The position numbers and the translations under genes were made by a program. Below are positions 16,776 to 25,734 of a stretch of DNA of 64,000 nt, piece after piece. The notes beneath the pieces are model-generated. The model saw only the letters and a program-made list of their open reading frames with translations, made no database searches and had not been told where the DNA came from. Position 1 is the stretch's first letter; each line of letters opens with the position of its first letter. Location of the stretch: NCBI RefSeq assembly GCF_040253635.1, contig NZ_JBEJGX010000003.1, positions 8,457,501 to 8,521,500 of the forward strand. Reading direction: 5' to 3'. Source of the stretch: Streptomyces sp. Edi2. GTDB lineage: Bacteria > Actinomycetota > Actinomycetes > Streptomycetales > Streptomycetaceae.

Positions 16776-18062
16776 TCACTCCGCCTGCGCGGCCTGCGCC
16801 GGCGTCGCCCCGGCGCCAGGGGAGAGTGCTGGGCCCGCCGCGGGCTCCGGCGGTGTCCGCCGGGTGAGCCGCCGCACCCCGGGGACGCACAGCACCGCCG
16901 CCGTCAGCAGCGCGATCATGGCGGAGCAGCCCCACAGCGCGGCTTGCCGGCCGATGAGGTCCTGTACCGGGCCGGCCAGCGCGGTGGCGAGCGGAACCAT
17001 GGCCAGGGACCCGAGCCAGTCGTAGGACGAGACCCGGGAGAACTTCTCCTCGGGGATCTCCTGGTGCAGCGCCGTCATCCAGGTCACCGCGAAGACCTCG
17101 ACCGCGATCCCGGTGCCGAACATGACCGCGGCGAGCCCGCCCGCCGGGAGGGGGACGGCGAGCGCGGCGGACGGCAGGGCGAGCGGGAACACGCACAGCG
17201 TCCCGGTGAGCAGGAGGCGGTGCGGCTTGACCCGGGTCATCACGAGGGCGCCGCCCACGGTGCCCGCCCCGAAGGCGGCCAGCGCCAGCCCCCAAGGTTC
17301 CGGGCCGCCCAGATGCTGTTCCGCGACCAGGGGCCCGTAGACCGCCTCGGCGGCCGATACCACCGCGTTGACGAGGGAGAACTGCACCACCACCGCCCAC
17401 AGCCAGGACCGGGAGGCGACCTCGCGCCAGCCGTCCCGCAGATCGTGCAGCACCCCACCGCCGGGCGCCCGCGCGGCGACGCCGCCGACGTCGAGGAAGG
17501 CGCGCAGCAGGGCCGCGAGGGCGAAGGAGGCGGAGTCGACGGCTAGCACCCAGCCGGGACCGACCGCGGCGACCAGCGCGCCGCCGAGTGCCGTGCCGCC
17601 GATGTTCGCGCCGTTCATGCCCATCCGGAAAACGGCGAAGGCACGCCCCGCCTGCTCGCCGGAGACACTGGCGAGCACCATGCCCTCGGAGGCCGGCGCG
17701 AAGAAGGCCTGTCCGGTGCCGCCGAGTGCCGCCAGCACGGCCATCTGCCACAACCGTGGTTCGCCGGTCAGGACGAGTAGCGCGAACAGGCCCTGTGACA
17801 CGCAGCTGAGGACGTTCGCGGCGACCATCACCCGATGCCGGGGGAGCCGGTCGGCGACCGCACCGCCGACCAGCAGGAAGAGGACCAGCGCGATCGTCCG
17901 CGCGGCGGCCACCAGGCCGACATCGGTGGCGGAGCCACCGGCGGCGAGCACCGCGAAGGCGGCGGCGATCAGCGCGCCGGAACTGCCGAGGTTCGCGATC
18001 ACCGTGGCACCGGTGAGCAGCACAAAGTTGCGCCCCGCCCATGCGGGGCGGGCCCTCACCAC
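16776..18062 (-). CDS. MFS transporter (EntS/MefA-like exporter)
   Basis: Major facilitator superfamily exporter, about 428 residues with roughly twelve membrane helices. It begins in RNFVLLTGATVIANLGSSG, with a VADRLPRHRVMVAANVLS loop between helices 2 and 3 (the DRxxRR-type motif A) and AFFAPASEGMVLASV after helix 4. This pattern matches the MFS_3/enterobactin-exporter-like group that pumps out small molecules. The frame is open far upstream. GTG at 18062 fits the family length, but its ribosome site is weak and the true start could be upstream. The gene is divergent from the thioesterase gene. Confidence 0.85.
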   Translation of the reverse strand: MVRARPAWAGRNFVLLTGATVIANLGSSGALIAAAFAVLAAGGSATDVGLVAAARTIALVLFLLVGGAVADRLPRHRVMVAANVLSCVSQGLFALLVLTGEPRLWQMAVLAALGGTGQAFFAPASEGMVLASVSGEQAGRAFAVFRMGMNGANIGGTALGGALVAAVGPGWVLAVDSASFALAALLRAFLDVGGVAARAPGGGVLHDLRDGWREVASRSWLWAVVVQFSLVNAVVSAAEAVYGPLVAEQHLGGPEPWGLALAAFGAGTVGGALVMTRVKPHRLLLTGTLCVFPLALPSAALAVPLPAGGLAAVMFGTGIAVEVFAVTWMTALHQEIPEEKFSRVSSYDWLGSLAMVPLATALAGPVQDLIGRQAALWGCSAMIALLTAAVLCVPGVRRLTRRTPPEPAAGPALSPGAGATPAQAAQAE

Positions 18063-18399
18063 GAGGGCATCCGCGCGGCGGGATCCGCGGGGAGCCGCTG
18101 CCGGTCCGGGGTGCCCGCCGCACGGCTCACGAGGTGTGCCGGGGGCCGCCCCCCTCCGTCGTCGCTGTGCTGTTGTCCTCGCCGCATGAGCGTCAACGAT
18201 AAACAAGGTGAGAGGTGGGCCACACAGGGATATCCCCCGGGTAACCACTACGGGCATCCGCGGGCAACCGCCCGGCTCCGGCGCCGTGGAGGTCGTGGTG
18301 CACCGCCCGGCCCCGGCGCCGGAGAGGCCGTGGCGCACCCCCCGGTCGCGGCGGCCGGACGCCGCCCGCCCCTTCACACCTAAGCTACCGCTAGGTAAC
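18063..18399. other. Divergent intergenic region
   Basis: No gene is supported, though the MFS gene may start within it. GGGATATCCC (18227-18236) is a perfect palindrome. ACCTA-N9-TAGGT (18378-18396) is a short dyad directly in front of the thioesterase start and could be an operator or overlap its promoter. Confidence 0.4.
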
Positions 18400-18864
18400 A
18401 TGATCCCCATGTCCTCCGAGACCCTGCCGTCGATCGGCGAAATGATGGCGGCATCCGTGCCGATGGTCCGCACCCTGAACCTCGAGTTCACCGAGACCAC
18501 CGCCGAGCGCGCCGTGGTCCGCATGCCCGACCAGTCCGACTTCCACAACCACGTCGGCGGACCGCACGCCGGCGCGATGTTCACCCTCGCCGAGTCCGCG
18601 AGCGGTGCCATCGTGATGACGGCCTTCGGCGATCAGCTCGGCCGTGCGGTGCCGCTGGCCGTGCGCGCCGAGATCGGCTACAAGAAGCTCGCCATGGGGC
18701 CGGTCACCGCCACCGCGGAGCTGGGCCGCCCGGTGGCCGAGGTGGTCGCCGAGCTCGACGCCGGCGGGCGTCCGGAGTTCCCCGTGAACATCGCCCTCAC
18801 CCGCGAGGACGGCGCGGTCACCGGCGAGATGAGCATTGTGTGGACCCTGCGCCCCAACAAGTGA
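18400..18864 (+). CDS. Hot-dog fold thioesterase-like protein (DUF4442/PaaI-like)
   Basis: 154-residue acyl-CoA thioesterase-like protein. The central hot-dog helix region FHNHVGGPHAGAMFTLAESA contains the conserved H-x-G-G-x-H-x-G segment, and beta strands follow (RAEIGYKKLAMGPVTATAEL and GEMSIVWTLRP). DUF4442 proteins are predicted to hydrolyse acyl thioesters, but few have been tested. Two in-frame ATGs lie nine bases apart (18400 and 18409). AGG lies only four bases before the first and 13 before the second, so the start is uncertain. It ends at a strong hairpin and stands alone. Confidence 0.85.
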   Translation: MIPMSSETLPSIGEMMAASVPMVRTLNLEFTETTAERAVVRMPDQSDFHNHVGGPHAGAMFTLAESASGAIVMTAFGDQLGRAVPLAVRAEIGYKKLAMGPVTATAELGRPVAEVVAELDAGGRPEFPVNIALTREDGAVTGEMSIVWTLRPNK

Positions 18865-18886
18865 GCTGCTTCACAGCGGGGTTCCC

Positions 18887-18915
18887 CGGCCCGTCGTGCC
18901 TCGCACGGCGGGCCG
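18887..18915 (+). terminator. Hairpin terminator of the thioesterase gene
   Basis: CGGCCCGTCGTGC facing GCACGGCGGGCCG, 13 base pairs with one G-U pair and a three-base loop, 22 bases after the stop. Confidence 0.75.
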
Positions 18916-19119
18916 TCGTCATGCCGTAGGGGCCGCTGGGCTCCGGATCGGGCCGCGGAGAGCGGGTGTTGTGCAGCGCACCTGGATTCGGCCCTCCGAC
19001 GGTGCCATCGAGTACGCTTCCCGGGCGTGCTGTGGCGCGCCAGGGGGATCGACCGGCACCGCCGAGACGGCTGCCGGGTCACGGCCCACGGGGGCCCTAC
19101 ATCAGCGGAGGAAGCGGCG

Positions 19120-19770
19120 TTGCACATCCAGGAGTGGCTCGAGACCGTACCGGCCGTGAGCGTCTACCTCCTGGTGGGGGTGGTGATCGGACTGGAGAGC
19201 GTGGGTATTCCGCTGCCCGGCGAGATCGTCCTCGTCAGTGCGGCGATCCTGGCGGCGACCCAGGACCACATCAATCCGGTCGTGCTGGGTGCCTGTGCCT
19301 CCGCCGGGGCGATCGTCGGTGACTCCATCGGTTATCTGATCGGCCGCAAGGGAGGCCAGCCCCTGTTGCAGTGGGCGGGCCGGAAATTCCCCAAGCACTT
19401 CGGCCCCGACCATGTCGCCATGGCCGAGGCGAAGTTCGACAAGTGGGGCATGTGGGCGGTCTTCTTCGGCCGTTTCATCGCCCTGCTGCGCATCTTCGCC
19501 GGCCCGCTCGCCGGCGTACTGAAGATGCCGTACTGGAAGTTCCTGATCGCCAACGTCCTCGGCGGCATCATCTGGGCCGGGGGGACGACCGCGCTGATCT
19601 ACAGCGTCGGCATGGTCGCCGAGTCGTGGCTCAAGCGCTTCTCCTGGCTCGGGCTGGTCGCCGCCGCGGTGTTCGGCGTCGGCTCCTTCTTCCTCATGAA
19701 GTACCGCGCGAAGAAGGCGGCCGCCGCGCGCGAGGAGGCCGAGGCCCCGGTCACCGCGACGGTCGACTGA
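19120..19770 (+). CDS. DedA family membrane protein
   Basis: 216-residue integral membrane protein of the DedA (VTT) family, implicated in lipid flipping and membrane potential. Conserved elements are visible: ESVGIPLPGEIVLVSAAILA, GDSIGYLIGRKGG, FFGRFIALLRIFAGPLAGVLKM (the F-x-R-F-x-P-x-x-R region) and WKFLIANVLGGIIWA. The start is TTG at 19120, because GGAGG lies eight bases upstream and DedA proteins start close to this point; the open frame extends further upstream without a ribosome site. It is the second VTT-type protein in the window. Confidence 0.9.
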   Translation: MHIQEWLETVPAVSVYLLVGVVIGLESVGIPLPGEIVLVSAAILAATQDHINPVVLGACASAGAIVGDSIGYLIGRKGGQPLLQWAGRKFPKHFGPDHVAMAEAKFDKWGMWAVFFGRFIALLRIFAGPLAGVLKMPYWKFLIANVLGGIIWAGGTTALIYSVGMVAESWLKRFSWLGLVAAAVFGVGSFFLMKYRAKKAAAAREEAEAPVTATVD

Positions 19771-19918
19771 CCGGTCCCGTCCACCGCGGCGCCTCCGCAC
19801 GGCTCGTACGGCTCGTACGGCGTCACGGCATCGAGCGCAGTCCGCAGTCCCCAGTCCGACGTTGGCCTCGGCGCAACTCGCCTGTTGTAGTTGTGGACCG
19901 GTTGACGAGCGCGTGACG

Positions 19919-20128
19919 TCAGGGCATCAACCAGACGTCGGGTCCGCCGTCGCGCCATTCGAAGACACCGGTGTCGTCCCAGACGAACTTCGTGGTGCAG
20001 AAACCGGCCCGGCGCAGTATCGCGGCCACATCACCAGGGCGCAGCGCCCGTCCCAGATCCTGTCCGTTGAGGGTCACACGGCGGCCGCCCGTGGAGGGCG
20101 GGTGCACGATCACGGGGGCACGCTTCAT
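19919..20128 (-). CDS. Small hypothetical protein
   Basis: 69-residue soluble protein starting MKRAPVIVHPPSTGGRRVTL, then NGQDLGRALRPGDVAAILRR and a C-terminal FVWDDTGVFEWRDGGPDVWL. A strong GGGAGG ribosome site lies directly before the ATG, and third positions are G/C-rich, so it is probably real. I do not recognise a named domain. The basic, hydrophobic N-terminus is not a clear signal peptide. It may be co-transcribed with the STAND ATPase gene 102 bases upstream on the same strand. Confidence 0.75.
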   Translation of the reverse strand: MKRAPVIVHPPSTGGRRVTLNGQDLGRALRPGDVAAILRRAGFCTTKFVWDDTGVFEWRDGGPDVWLMP

Positions 20129-20229
20129 GCCTCCCAGCATGCGACCGGCCCGCACCTCCCGCATCCCGAACGCGGTCGGCGCGTCACACAGCGTGTCCCT
20201 TTCGCGTCCCGCGGAGCGTGGCACGGCTC

Positions 20230-22284
20230 TCAGGACCCCGCCCGCAGCCGCGAGAAGAACGGCCGGGCCCGTACACCGGGCCCGCCGCGCTGCCACCACG
20301 GTGTCTCCTCGTCGGCGTCCGGCCGTGCCGCCCCGTTGCGCACCGCCCGGCGCAGGCCCGCCAGCATGTTGCGGACGCCCGCGATGAACAGAGGGTCACC
20401 GATGAGTTTCTTGGCCACCAGCGCCTTGTGGCAGGCGCGCAGCGCCGCCGCCGGTTTCCCATGGACGCTCTCGGTCATGGCACGGGCGTAGAGGACCGTC
20501 GAGTACAGCCAGAAATCACCGTCGCAGTGCCGGACCTCCCAGGCGCGGTGGGCGGCCGTCCTCGCCCGTTCCGCGTCGAGCGGCGCCAGGGCGATGGCGA
20601 GCAGCGCCCAGCTGTGGGCGGGCCCCGGACCGAACCATGGATCCCTGGAGTGGTGCCGGGTCGCCTCCTCCAGACACGCCACGGCCGCCGCGGTGTTCCC
20701 GCGGTACAGCTCCAGTACGGCGTGCGCATGCGCGATACGGGCCAGTCCGTCGGAGTCCGCATGCATCACGGCGGCCGTCCAGGCCTCGTCGAGCAGGGCC
20801 TCCGCGGCGGCAAGCGAATGTTCCTGTGCGGCGAGGTAGCCGGCCAGCCACAGTGCCCGGGCCCGCAGCGCGGTGTCGTCCCGGGAGAGCAGCAGCAGGC
20901 GGTCCAGATGGGCCCGCCCCTCACGGCGGAAGCCGCAGGCGGCCCAGTGGAACCACAGGGACACCGCGATCTCCAGCGCCCCGAGCGCATCCTCCGCGTC
21001 CTGCGGCGGCCGGGTCAGCGCCGCGTCGAGATTGGCCTGTTCGTCCTCCACCAGCCGCACGGCGACCTGCTGGTTCGGTCCCTGCCAGGCGATCTGGGCC
21101 TCGGCCGCGAGCGCCGCACACGCCTGCCGGAAGCGTCGCAGCGCCGCGGACTCCTCGCCCGCCTCCCGCAGCTGCGTCCGGCCGAAGTCCCGGGCGGCGC
21201 GCGGCAGTCGGTAGCGCGGTGGCAGCGCGGCCCCGGTGTCCTCGTGCGCGCCGCCCGCGTCCCGTACACGTTCGACGACCGAGGCCGTACGGAGCCGTTC
21301 CAGCGCGCTGTCGACCGCCGCTGCGGGCACGTCACTGCTGGTGCAGACGCATCCGGCGAGCCAGGGGTCGAAGTCGCCGGGAAGCACCGAGAGCCTGGCC
21401 CACACCCGGCGGTCGGTGGGCGAGCAGAGGGCGTACCCCGCGGCCTGCGCGGCGTGCAGGGAGGTGTGCCGCACGGTTGCCGCCGGCCCGGAGTAGAACA
21501 GCGGACCGTCCGTGCCCACCTGCGCCGCGAGCTGCGGCAGGGACATCCGGTCCAGCTGGTGCGCGGCCAGGGCGATTGCCAGCGGTGAGCCCTCCAGCGC
21601 CTGGCACACCGTGACCAGGAGCTCGGGCGCCGCGGCCCCGGCCCGCGTGGCCAGCAGTTCGACCGCCGGTCCGGCGATCCCCTCGCCCAGCGTCACCGGC
21701 AGCGGCGCGAGGTCGACGACCCGCTCCTCGGCCAGCCCCAGCGGGCCCCGTGCGGTCACCACGATACGCAGCGACGGATCGGCCCTCAGCAGCCGCCGCA
21801 CGAGCTGTGCGCACTCGGCGAGCACCGGGTCGCAGTCGTCCAGCAGTACGGTCGCGCGCTGCCGCCGGCAGTATGCGGCCAGCGCCGCGAGGGCGGTGGC
21901 GCCCGCGGGAGGGCATGCCGCGGTGGCATCCGTCCGGCCCGTCCCGCCGGGAAGTGGTGCGCCGGCACCGGGGTCGGCCGCCTGCCGGGCGAGGGGGCGG
22001 GCGGTGTCCCGGCAGGCGGTGTCCGACTGCCCCGCGGCCCGGAGCAGCGCCTCGGCAGGACCGCCCTCGGTCAGTCCGTCCCAGCAGCCGACCCGGATGA
22101 CCGTGCCGCCGTGCCGAGCGGTGTGCTCCTCCAGGACGGCGCGGGCCAGCACGCTCTTGCCCACCCCGGCGGCCCCGGTGAGCGTCACCAGCGGAGCACC
22201 GCTCAACAGCCCGGACACCTGCTCATGCTCAACTGCCCGCCCCACTACGGCGGGCGGTGGCCGGCGATCGGCCCACGCGGTCAT
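20230..22284 (-). CDS. STAND-type AAA ATPase with TPR-like C-terminal half
   Basis: 684-residue signalling ATPase resembling the NB-ARC part of AfsR/LuxR-type regulators. After a short VVGRAVEHEQVSGLL box comes Walker A GAAGVGKS (37-44), Walker B around VLLDDCDP (about 158) and IVVTARGPLGL (sensor region). A winged-helix-like zone (RLSVLPGDFDPWLAG) and helical repeats over residues 400-640 follow (for example AARARALWLAGYLAAQEHSL). No DNA-binding or other effector domain is found at either end, unlike LuxR- or SARP-type relatives. It is divergent from a secreted esterase gene, with 296 bases between them. It may act as a sensor that works through partners. Confidence 0.8.
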   Translation of the reverse strand: MTAWADRRPPPAVVGRAVEHEQVSGLLSGAPLVTLTGAAGVGKSVLARAVLEEHTARHGGTVIRVGCWDGLTEGGPAEALLRAAGQSDTACRDTARPLARQAADPGAGAPLPGGTGRTDATAACPPAGATALAALAAYCRRQRATVLLDDCDPVLAECAQLVRRLLRADPSLRIVVTARGPLGLAEERVVDLAPLPVTLGEGIAGPAVELLATRAGAAAPELLVTVCQALEGSPLAIALAAHQLDRMSLPQLAAQVGTDGPLFYSGPAATVRHTSLHAAQAAGYALCSPTDRRVWARLSVLPGDFDPWLAGCVCTSSDVPAAAVDSALERLRTASVVERVRDAGGAHEDTGAALPPRYRLPRAARDFGRTQLREAGEESAALRRFRQACAALAAEAQIAWQGPNQQVAVRLVEDEQANLDAALTRPPQDAEDALGALEIAVSLWFHWAACGFRREGRAHLDRLLLLSRDDTALRARALWLAGYLAAQEHSLAAAEALLDEAWTAAVMHADSDGLARIAHAHAVLELYRGNTAAAVACLEEATRHHSRDPWFGPGPAHSWALLAIALAPLDAERARTAAHRAWEVRHCDGDFWLYSTVLYARAMTESVHGKPAAALRACHKALVAKKLIGDPLFIAGVRNMLAGLRRAVRNGAARPDADEETPWWQRGGPGVRARPFFSRLRAGS

Positions 22285-22580
22285 CGGTCATCCCCAACCA
22301 CGGCACAGTGCCGCGCCCTTCCGAACTGGGAACCCACGATGCCAGAACCGACCGTCCGGTAAGGAACGAGTGGGCGCATCGAACGAGGGAATCCCCGGCG
22401 CCGTATTTGACGTGACGCGAGGTCGCCGCGGGCCCCGGGGAGGGCGGAACGCCAGGTCACGGCGGTCGGGGTCGGCGTCGAGGACCCGTCGGGCGATCTT
22501 AAAGTGGTGTCTTTCGACCGGCGGGGCAGTGGCAGCGTGGCGGTCCGCGGCCGGCCCGAGTATCCAAGGAGTACGTCCCG

Positions 22581-23573
22581 ATGAAGCGCCTGCGTGTCCG
22601 TGCTGCGGTGAGTGTGGTGGCCCTGGGGCTGCTGGCCGGCTGCGGAGACGGCCGGGACTTCGTCGACGCCTCGGGCGTGCCGCCGCTGCCGGCCCGTGCC
22701 GCGGACGCCCGCAACGGCAAGCCCCGGGTGGCCGAGCCGCGGGGCCCGCGCTCCTCCTTCACCCCGTTCCGTACGGCCGGGGACGGCACCGAGGTCGTGA
22801 CGACGAAGTGGCACGGGCGCAAGTCCGGTTTCACCGGGGACATCTGGGCCTGGGTGCCGCCGGAGTACCACCAGCGGCAGTACGGCACGAGCGGCTTCCC
22901 GGTTCTGATCGCGCTGCCCGGCGCCTACGGCTATCCGTTCAACTACTGGGCCGGGGACGCCTTCGCGCTGGAGGAGCGGATCGCCCAGTGGTCGCGGCAG
23001 GGCAAGACGCTGCCGTTCATCGTCGTGATGCCGGTGCTCAATCCCGGCAGGAAGTACTACGACGGCAGCGACATACCGGGGCAGCCGAAGATGGGCACCT
23101 GGCTGACCGAGGACGTGCCGGACTTCGCGCGAGCCAACTTCCGCACGTACAACAGCCGTGACGGCTGGGCCTTCATGGGGTCCTCGTCGGGCGGGTTCGC
23201 CGCGCTGAAGACCGTGCTCAAGGAGCCGCGGAAGTTCAAGGCGGCCATCGTCAACGGCCCGGACACGGCGCCGGATTCGCCGATGTGGCAGGGGCACCCC
23301 GAGGCGATGCGCGCCAACGACCCACGCCACCTGGCGCGGCAGCTGGCCGCGCGGAAGAGCCCGCCGGTCTATCTGGCCTTCGAGCTCGGCAGCAAGGAGG
23401 CGGCGGTGCCCGATGTGAAGCGGTTCATCAAGGACTACACGGGCGGCCCGGTGCACTCCACGCTCTTCGAAATACCGGGTGGTGTGCACAGCGGTCACAC
23501 CTACATCCAGCGGATGGCCGACTCGCTGCACTGGATCAGCGAGCAGATGCAGGGCCCCGTGCCGTCCGTTTGA
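22581..23573 (+). CDS. Secreted lipoprotein esterase, alpha/beta hydrolase fold (esterase D/mycolyltransferase-like)
   Basis: 330-residue exported esterase. The signal peptide ends at lipobox LLAGC (Cys about 22). The catalytic domain is of the Esterase_D/antigen-85 type: VLIALPGAYGYPFNYW, FIVVMPVLNPG, then the nucleophile motif GSSSGG (WAFMGSSSGGFAAL), an acid in FELGSKEA and the His in GGVHSGHTYI. Antigen-85 proteins transfer mycolic acids, but Streptomyces lacks these, so a secreted carboxylesterase is more likely. ATG at 22581 follows AAGGAGT. It stands next to the divergent STAND ATPase; whether they interact is unknown. Confidence 0.85.
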   Translation: MKRLRVRAAVSVVALGLLAGCGDGRDFVDASGVPPLPARAADARNGKPRVAEPRGPRSSFTPFRTAGDGTEVVTTKWHGRKSGFTGDIWAWVPPEYHQRQYGTSGFPVLIALPGAYGYPFNYWAGDAFALEERIAQWSRQGKTLPFIVVMPVLNPGRKYYDGSDIPGQPKMGTWLTEDVPDFARANFRTYNSRDGWAFMGSSSGGFAALKTVLKEPRKFKAAIVNGPDTAPDSPMWQGHPEAMRANDPRHLARQLAARKSPPVYLAFELGSKEAAVPDVKRFIKDYTGGPVHSTLFEIPGGVHSGHTYIQRMADSLHWISEQMQGPVPSV

Positions 23574-23705
23574 CGCACCGTCGCCCGGGTGGTCGCACGG
23601 GAGGGGTCCTCCTGTTGCCGGCGCCCGGTCGGCCGCAAGAATTGTCCGTGACCGGCCGGTGGGCGTGGCCGACGTAGGACGGGTGTGCCCGTTGGAAGGA
23701 GAGCC

Positions 23706-24062
23706 GTGCGGAATCTGCGAGTCGTCGGTCTGACGCTGGCCGGCACGGCTCTGCTGGCGGGCAGCCTCACGGCGGGGACCCAGTGGCTGGGGGAGCGGGG
23801 CGCGACCAGTGAGGTGACCGGGACGACCGATGCCGTCCCGCGCGACGAGGTCGCCCGCTCCATCTCGGGTCATCTGACGCTGCCGGTGATCCCCCGGGGG
23901 CCGCGCTCGGTCGACTGCGCCAGGGACCTGCGTGCGGTCAAAGGCGCACGGACCCATTGCACGGCGCACTACCTGCAAGGGACGGACCGCGGCATGACGG
24001 TACGCGTCGTCCGGGTCCGCGGGGGCGAGATCACTTATGTCCACGACGCCCCGCATCGCTGA
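23706..24062 (+). CDS. Small exported protein, DUF4333-like
   Basis: 118-residue protein with an N-terminal export signal or anchor (VVGLTLAGTALLAGSLTAG). The mature part contains a C-x-D-L...C pattern (VDCARDLRAVKGARTHCTAHY) followed by MTVRVVRVRGGEITYV, which resembles DUF4333 extracytoplasmic domains of actinobacteria. The two cysteines probably form a disulfide. The start is GTG at 23706, with GGAAGGAG five bases upstream. It follows the secreted esterase by 132 bases in the same direction. Function unknown. Confidence 0.75.
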   Translation: MRNLRVVGLTLAGTALLAGSLTAGTQWLGERGATSEVTGTTDAVPRDEVARSISGHLTLPVIPRGPRSVDCARDLRAVKGARTHCTAHYLQGTDRGMTVRVVRVRGGEITYVHDAPHR

Positions 24063-24355
24063 CCCCGGCTGACAATTGCCGTGCACGACGTGGTCCACGT
24101 CACGTGAACACGTGTTAACGAGCCGTCAGGAATGGGCTGATCCGTGGCCCCCGGGGGCCGACAACGCCCCCAAAGTCCTCTGCACAGGCCTTTGTTGAAT
24201 CCCCATCGGATCTGTCTCGTGATCAGATCGCCGTTGGACGAGGGGTGTTGCTGTGATGCTAAGATCATCGCACTTGCCAACGGGGTAGTCACCTGATATG
24301 GCATGAAAGAAATTCCGCGCATTGGCCTAAGAAAACCGCCACCCCGGGGAGAACT
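24063..24355. other. AT-richer intergenic region upstream of the conservon
   Basis: Noticeably lower GC than its surroundings and probably holding the conservon promoter. GATCTG-N9-CAGATC (24209-24229) is an inverted repeat. TAAGAT at 24260-24265 resembles a -10, but the best -35 candidate (TTGGAC, 24234) is 20 bases away, so the promoter class is uncertain. Confidence 0.4.
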
Positions 24356-24499
24356 ATGCCATTAGCCGGCCCTTTGATGGCTTTCTGGCAGGCGACTGTG
24401 CGTGGCCGTTCACGTATGTCTGGGAGCGCGATTGATTCGCCACGTCATGGCCAGACATACAACACCTGGTGGCTCCGTCGTCCGAAGAGAGTCCTATGA
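24356..24499 (+). CDS. TTA-containing upstream ORF overlapping cvnA
   Basis: A 47-codon frame starts at ATG 24356, four bases after GGGGAG, and its TGA (24497-24499) overlaps the cvnA ATG as ATGA. Codon 3 is TTA, the rare leucine codon read by the bldA tRNA. The peptide begins MPLAGPLMAFWQATVRG and ends in a basic NTWWLRRPKRVL. Only a little over half of its third positions are G or C, unlike normal Streptomyces genes, so it is either a translated leader rather than a conserved protein or a chance frame. If translated, coupling would place cvnA translation under bldA control. Confidence 0.45.
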   Translation: MPLAGPLMAFWQATVRGRSRMSGSAIDSPRHGQTYNTWWLRRPKRVL

Positions 24500-25734
24500 C
24501 GCAATACTTCCAGGATCCAGCGTTCTGGGGTTTGATCGCTGGCACCCCTGTCGCCGCCACCGCGATTGTTCGCGGCAGAAAAAAGATCACGGAACTCCGA
24601 CAAGAAAAGGCTGAGCTCAAGCAGCACTACGCCAATCTTGAAAACCACTACGCGGAAGCCGTGGAAGAGGCCAAGGACCGGGCGGAGGAGGCCACCAAGA
24701 CCACGCTGAAGGCCGCCATGCGGACGCTCCAGGGTCTTGCGGGCGAGCAGCAGCTGGCGATTTCCAAGCTGCAGGAGGCCTATGGCGAGCACAAGATCCT
24801 TCAGGATCTGCTCGACATCGACCACATGAACTCGCAGTTTGCGCGGCGCGCGCAGTCCATCGCCGTGCTCTGCGACGGCTGGCTCGGCCGCCGGCGCCAC
24901 AATGCCTCGCTCTACGACGTGGTGCGCAGCGCGAAGGGCCGTATCCGGCATTTCACGCGTGTCGAGATCCGGTCGCAGAGCAATTTCGCGATCGTGAGCC
25001 GCGCCGTGGAGCCGGTGGCTCTCGTGCTCGCCGAGCTGCTGGACAACGCCACCAGCTATTCGGCGCCGGAAACGATGATCGAGATCAATATCCGCCCGGT
25101 GCCCAAGGGCGTGTGCATCGTCGTCGACGACGCCGGTGTCGGGATGAACGAGGAGGAGAAGGCGCGGGCTGCCCGGCTGTTGTCGAGCGACCATGCGGCC
25201 AGTGTCTCCAGCCTCGGCAACCCGCCGCAGTTCGGATTCACCGTCATCGGCGTGCTGGCCGCCCGCTACGGCTTCAGTGTGTCGGTGGATTCCACCTCTC
25301 CCTATGGCGGCGTGCGCGCGGTCGTCCTGCTCCCCGACGATCTACTGGCGTCCCTGCACGAGCCCGAGGAGAGTCCTGCCGTGGCCGCATCCGCCCCGTT
25401 GCCGCCCGAGAACCTTCCTGGTCAGCCGGCCCCTGGCGGCCCGGCTCCGGTCCCTGCGGCCGCCGGTTACCCGGCCGCAGGACCTCCGTATCCCGGGTCC
25501 GGGCCCATGGGGCAGCAGGCTCCGGCTCACCCGGTTCCGGAGACGACGGCCGGCGGTCTTCCCAAGCGCCGCCGGCGCGGTGCGATATCCATCGTGCCGA
25601 CCGATTCCGAGAGCACTCAAACCCCGGCCCGCGACAGCGCACAGGCCGCTTCCGTCATGGGGGCATTCCAGCGCGGCACGCAATCCGGCCGTCGTTCCAC
25701 CAATGCAAGCAATGAAGGGCATGAGGTTCAGTGA
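24496..25734 (+). CDS. cvnA: Conservon histidine-kinase-like ATPase CvnA
   Basis: Sensor-kinase-like first protein of a conservon, 412 residues. One N-terminal hydrophobic segment (FWGLIAGTPVAATAIV) is followed by a coiled coil (about 30-75). Next comes a pseudo-dimerisation segment (LDIDHMNSQFARRAQS, 106-121), then a GHKL ATPase: N box ELLDNA (180-185), DDAGVGM (211-217) and GNPPQFGFTVIG. The last ~120 residues are a Pro/Ala/Gly-rich tail. Unlike many CvnA proteins it has no large extracellular sensor domain. Conservon proteins form a membrane complex likened to eukaryotic G-protein signalling. ATG 24496 has GAAGAGAG upstream; its stop overlaps cvnB (GTGA). Confidence 0.92.
   Translation: MTQYFQDPAFWGLIAGTPVAATAIVRGRKKITELRQEKAELKQHYANLENHYAEAVEEAKDRAEEATKTTLKAAMRTLQGLAGEQQLAISKLQEAYGEHKILQDLLDIDHMNSQFARRAQSIAVLCDGWLGRRRHNASLYDVVRSAKGRIRHFTRVEIRSQSNFAIVSRAVEPVALVLAELLDNATSYSAPETMIEINIRPVPKGVCIVVDDAGVGMNEEEKARAARLLSSDHAASVSSLGNPPQFGFTVIGVLAARYGFSVSVDSTSPYGGVRAVVLLPDDLLASLHEPEESPAVAASAPLPPENLPGQPAPGGPAPVPAAAGYPAAGPPYPGSGPMGQQAPAHPVPETTAGGLPKRRRRGAISIVPTDSESTQTPARDSAQAASVMGAFQRGTQSGRRSTNASNEGHEVQ

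Noticed and set aside
22581..23573. Secreted esterase as an antigen-85 mycolyltransferase
   Set aside because: The fold is similar, but Streptomyces does not make mycolic acids. A general esterase is more likely.
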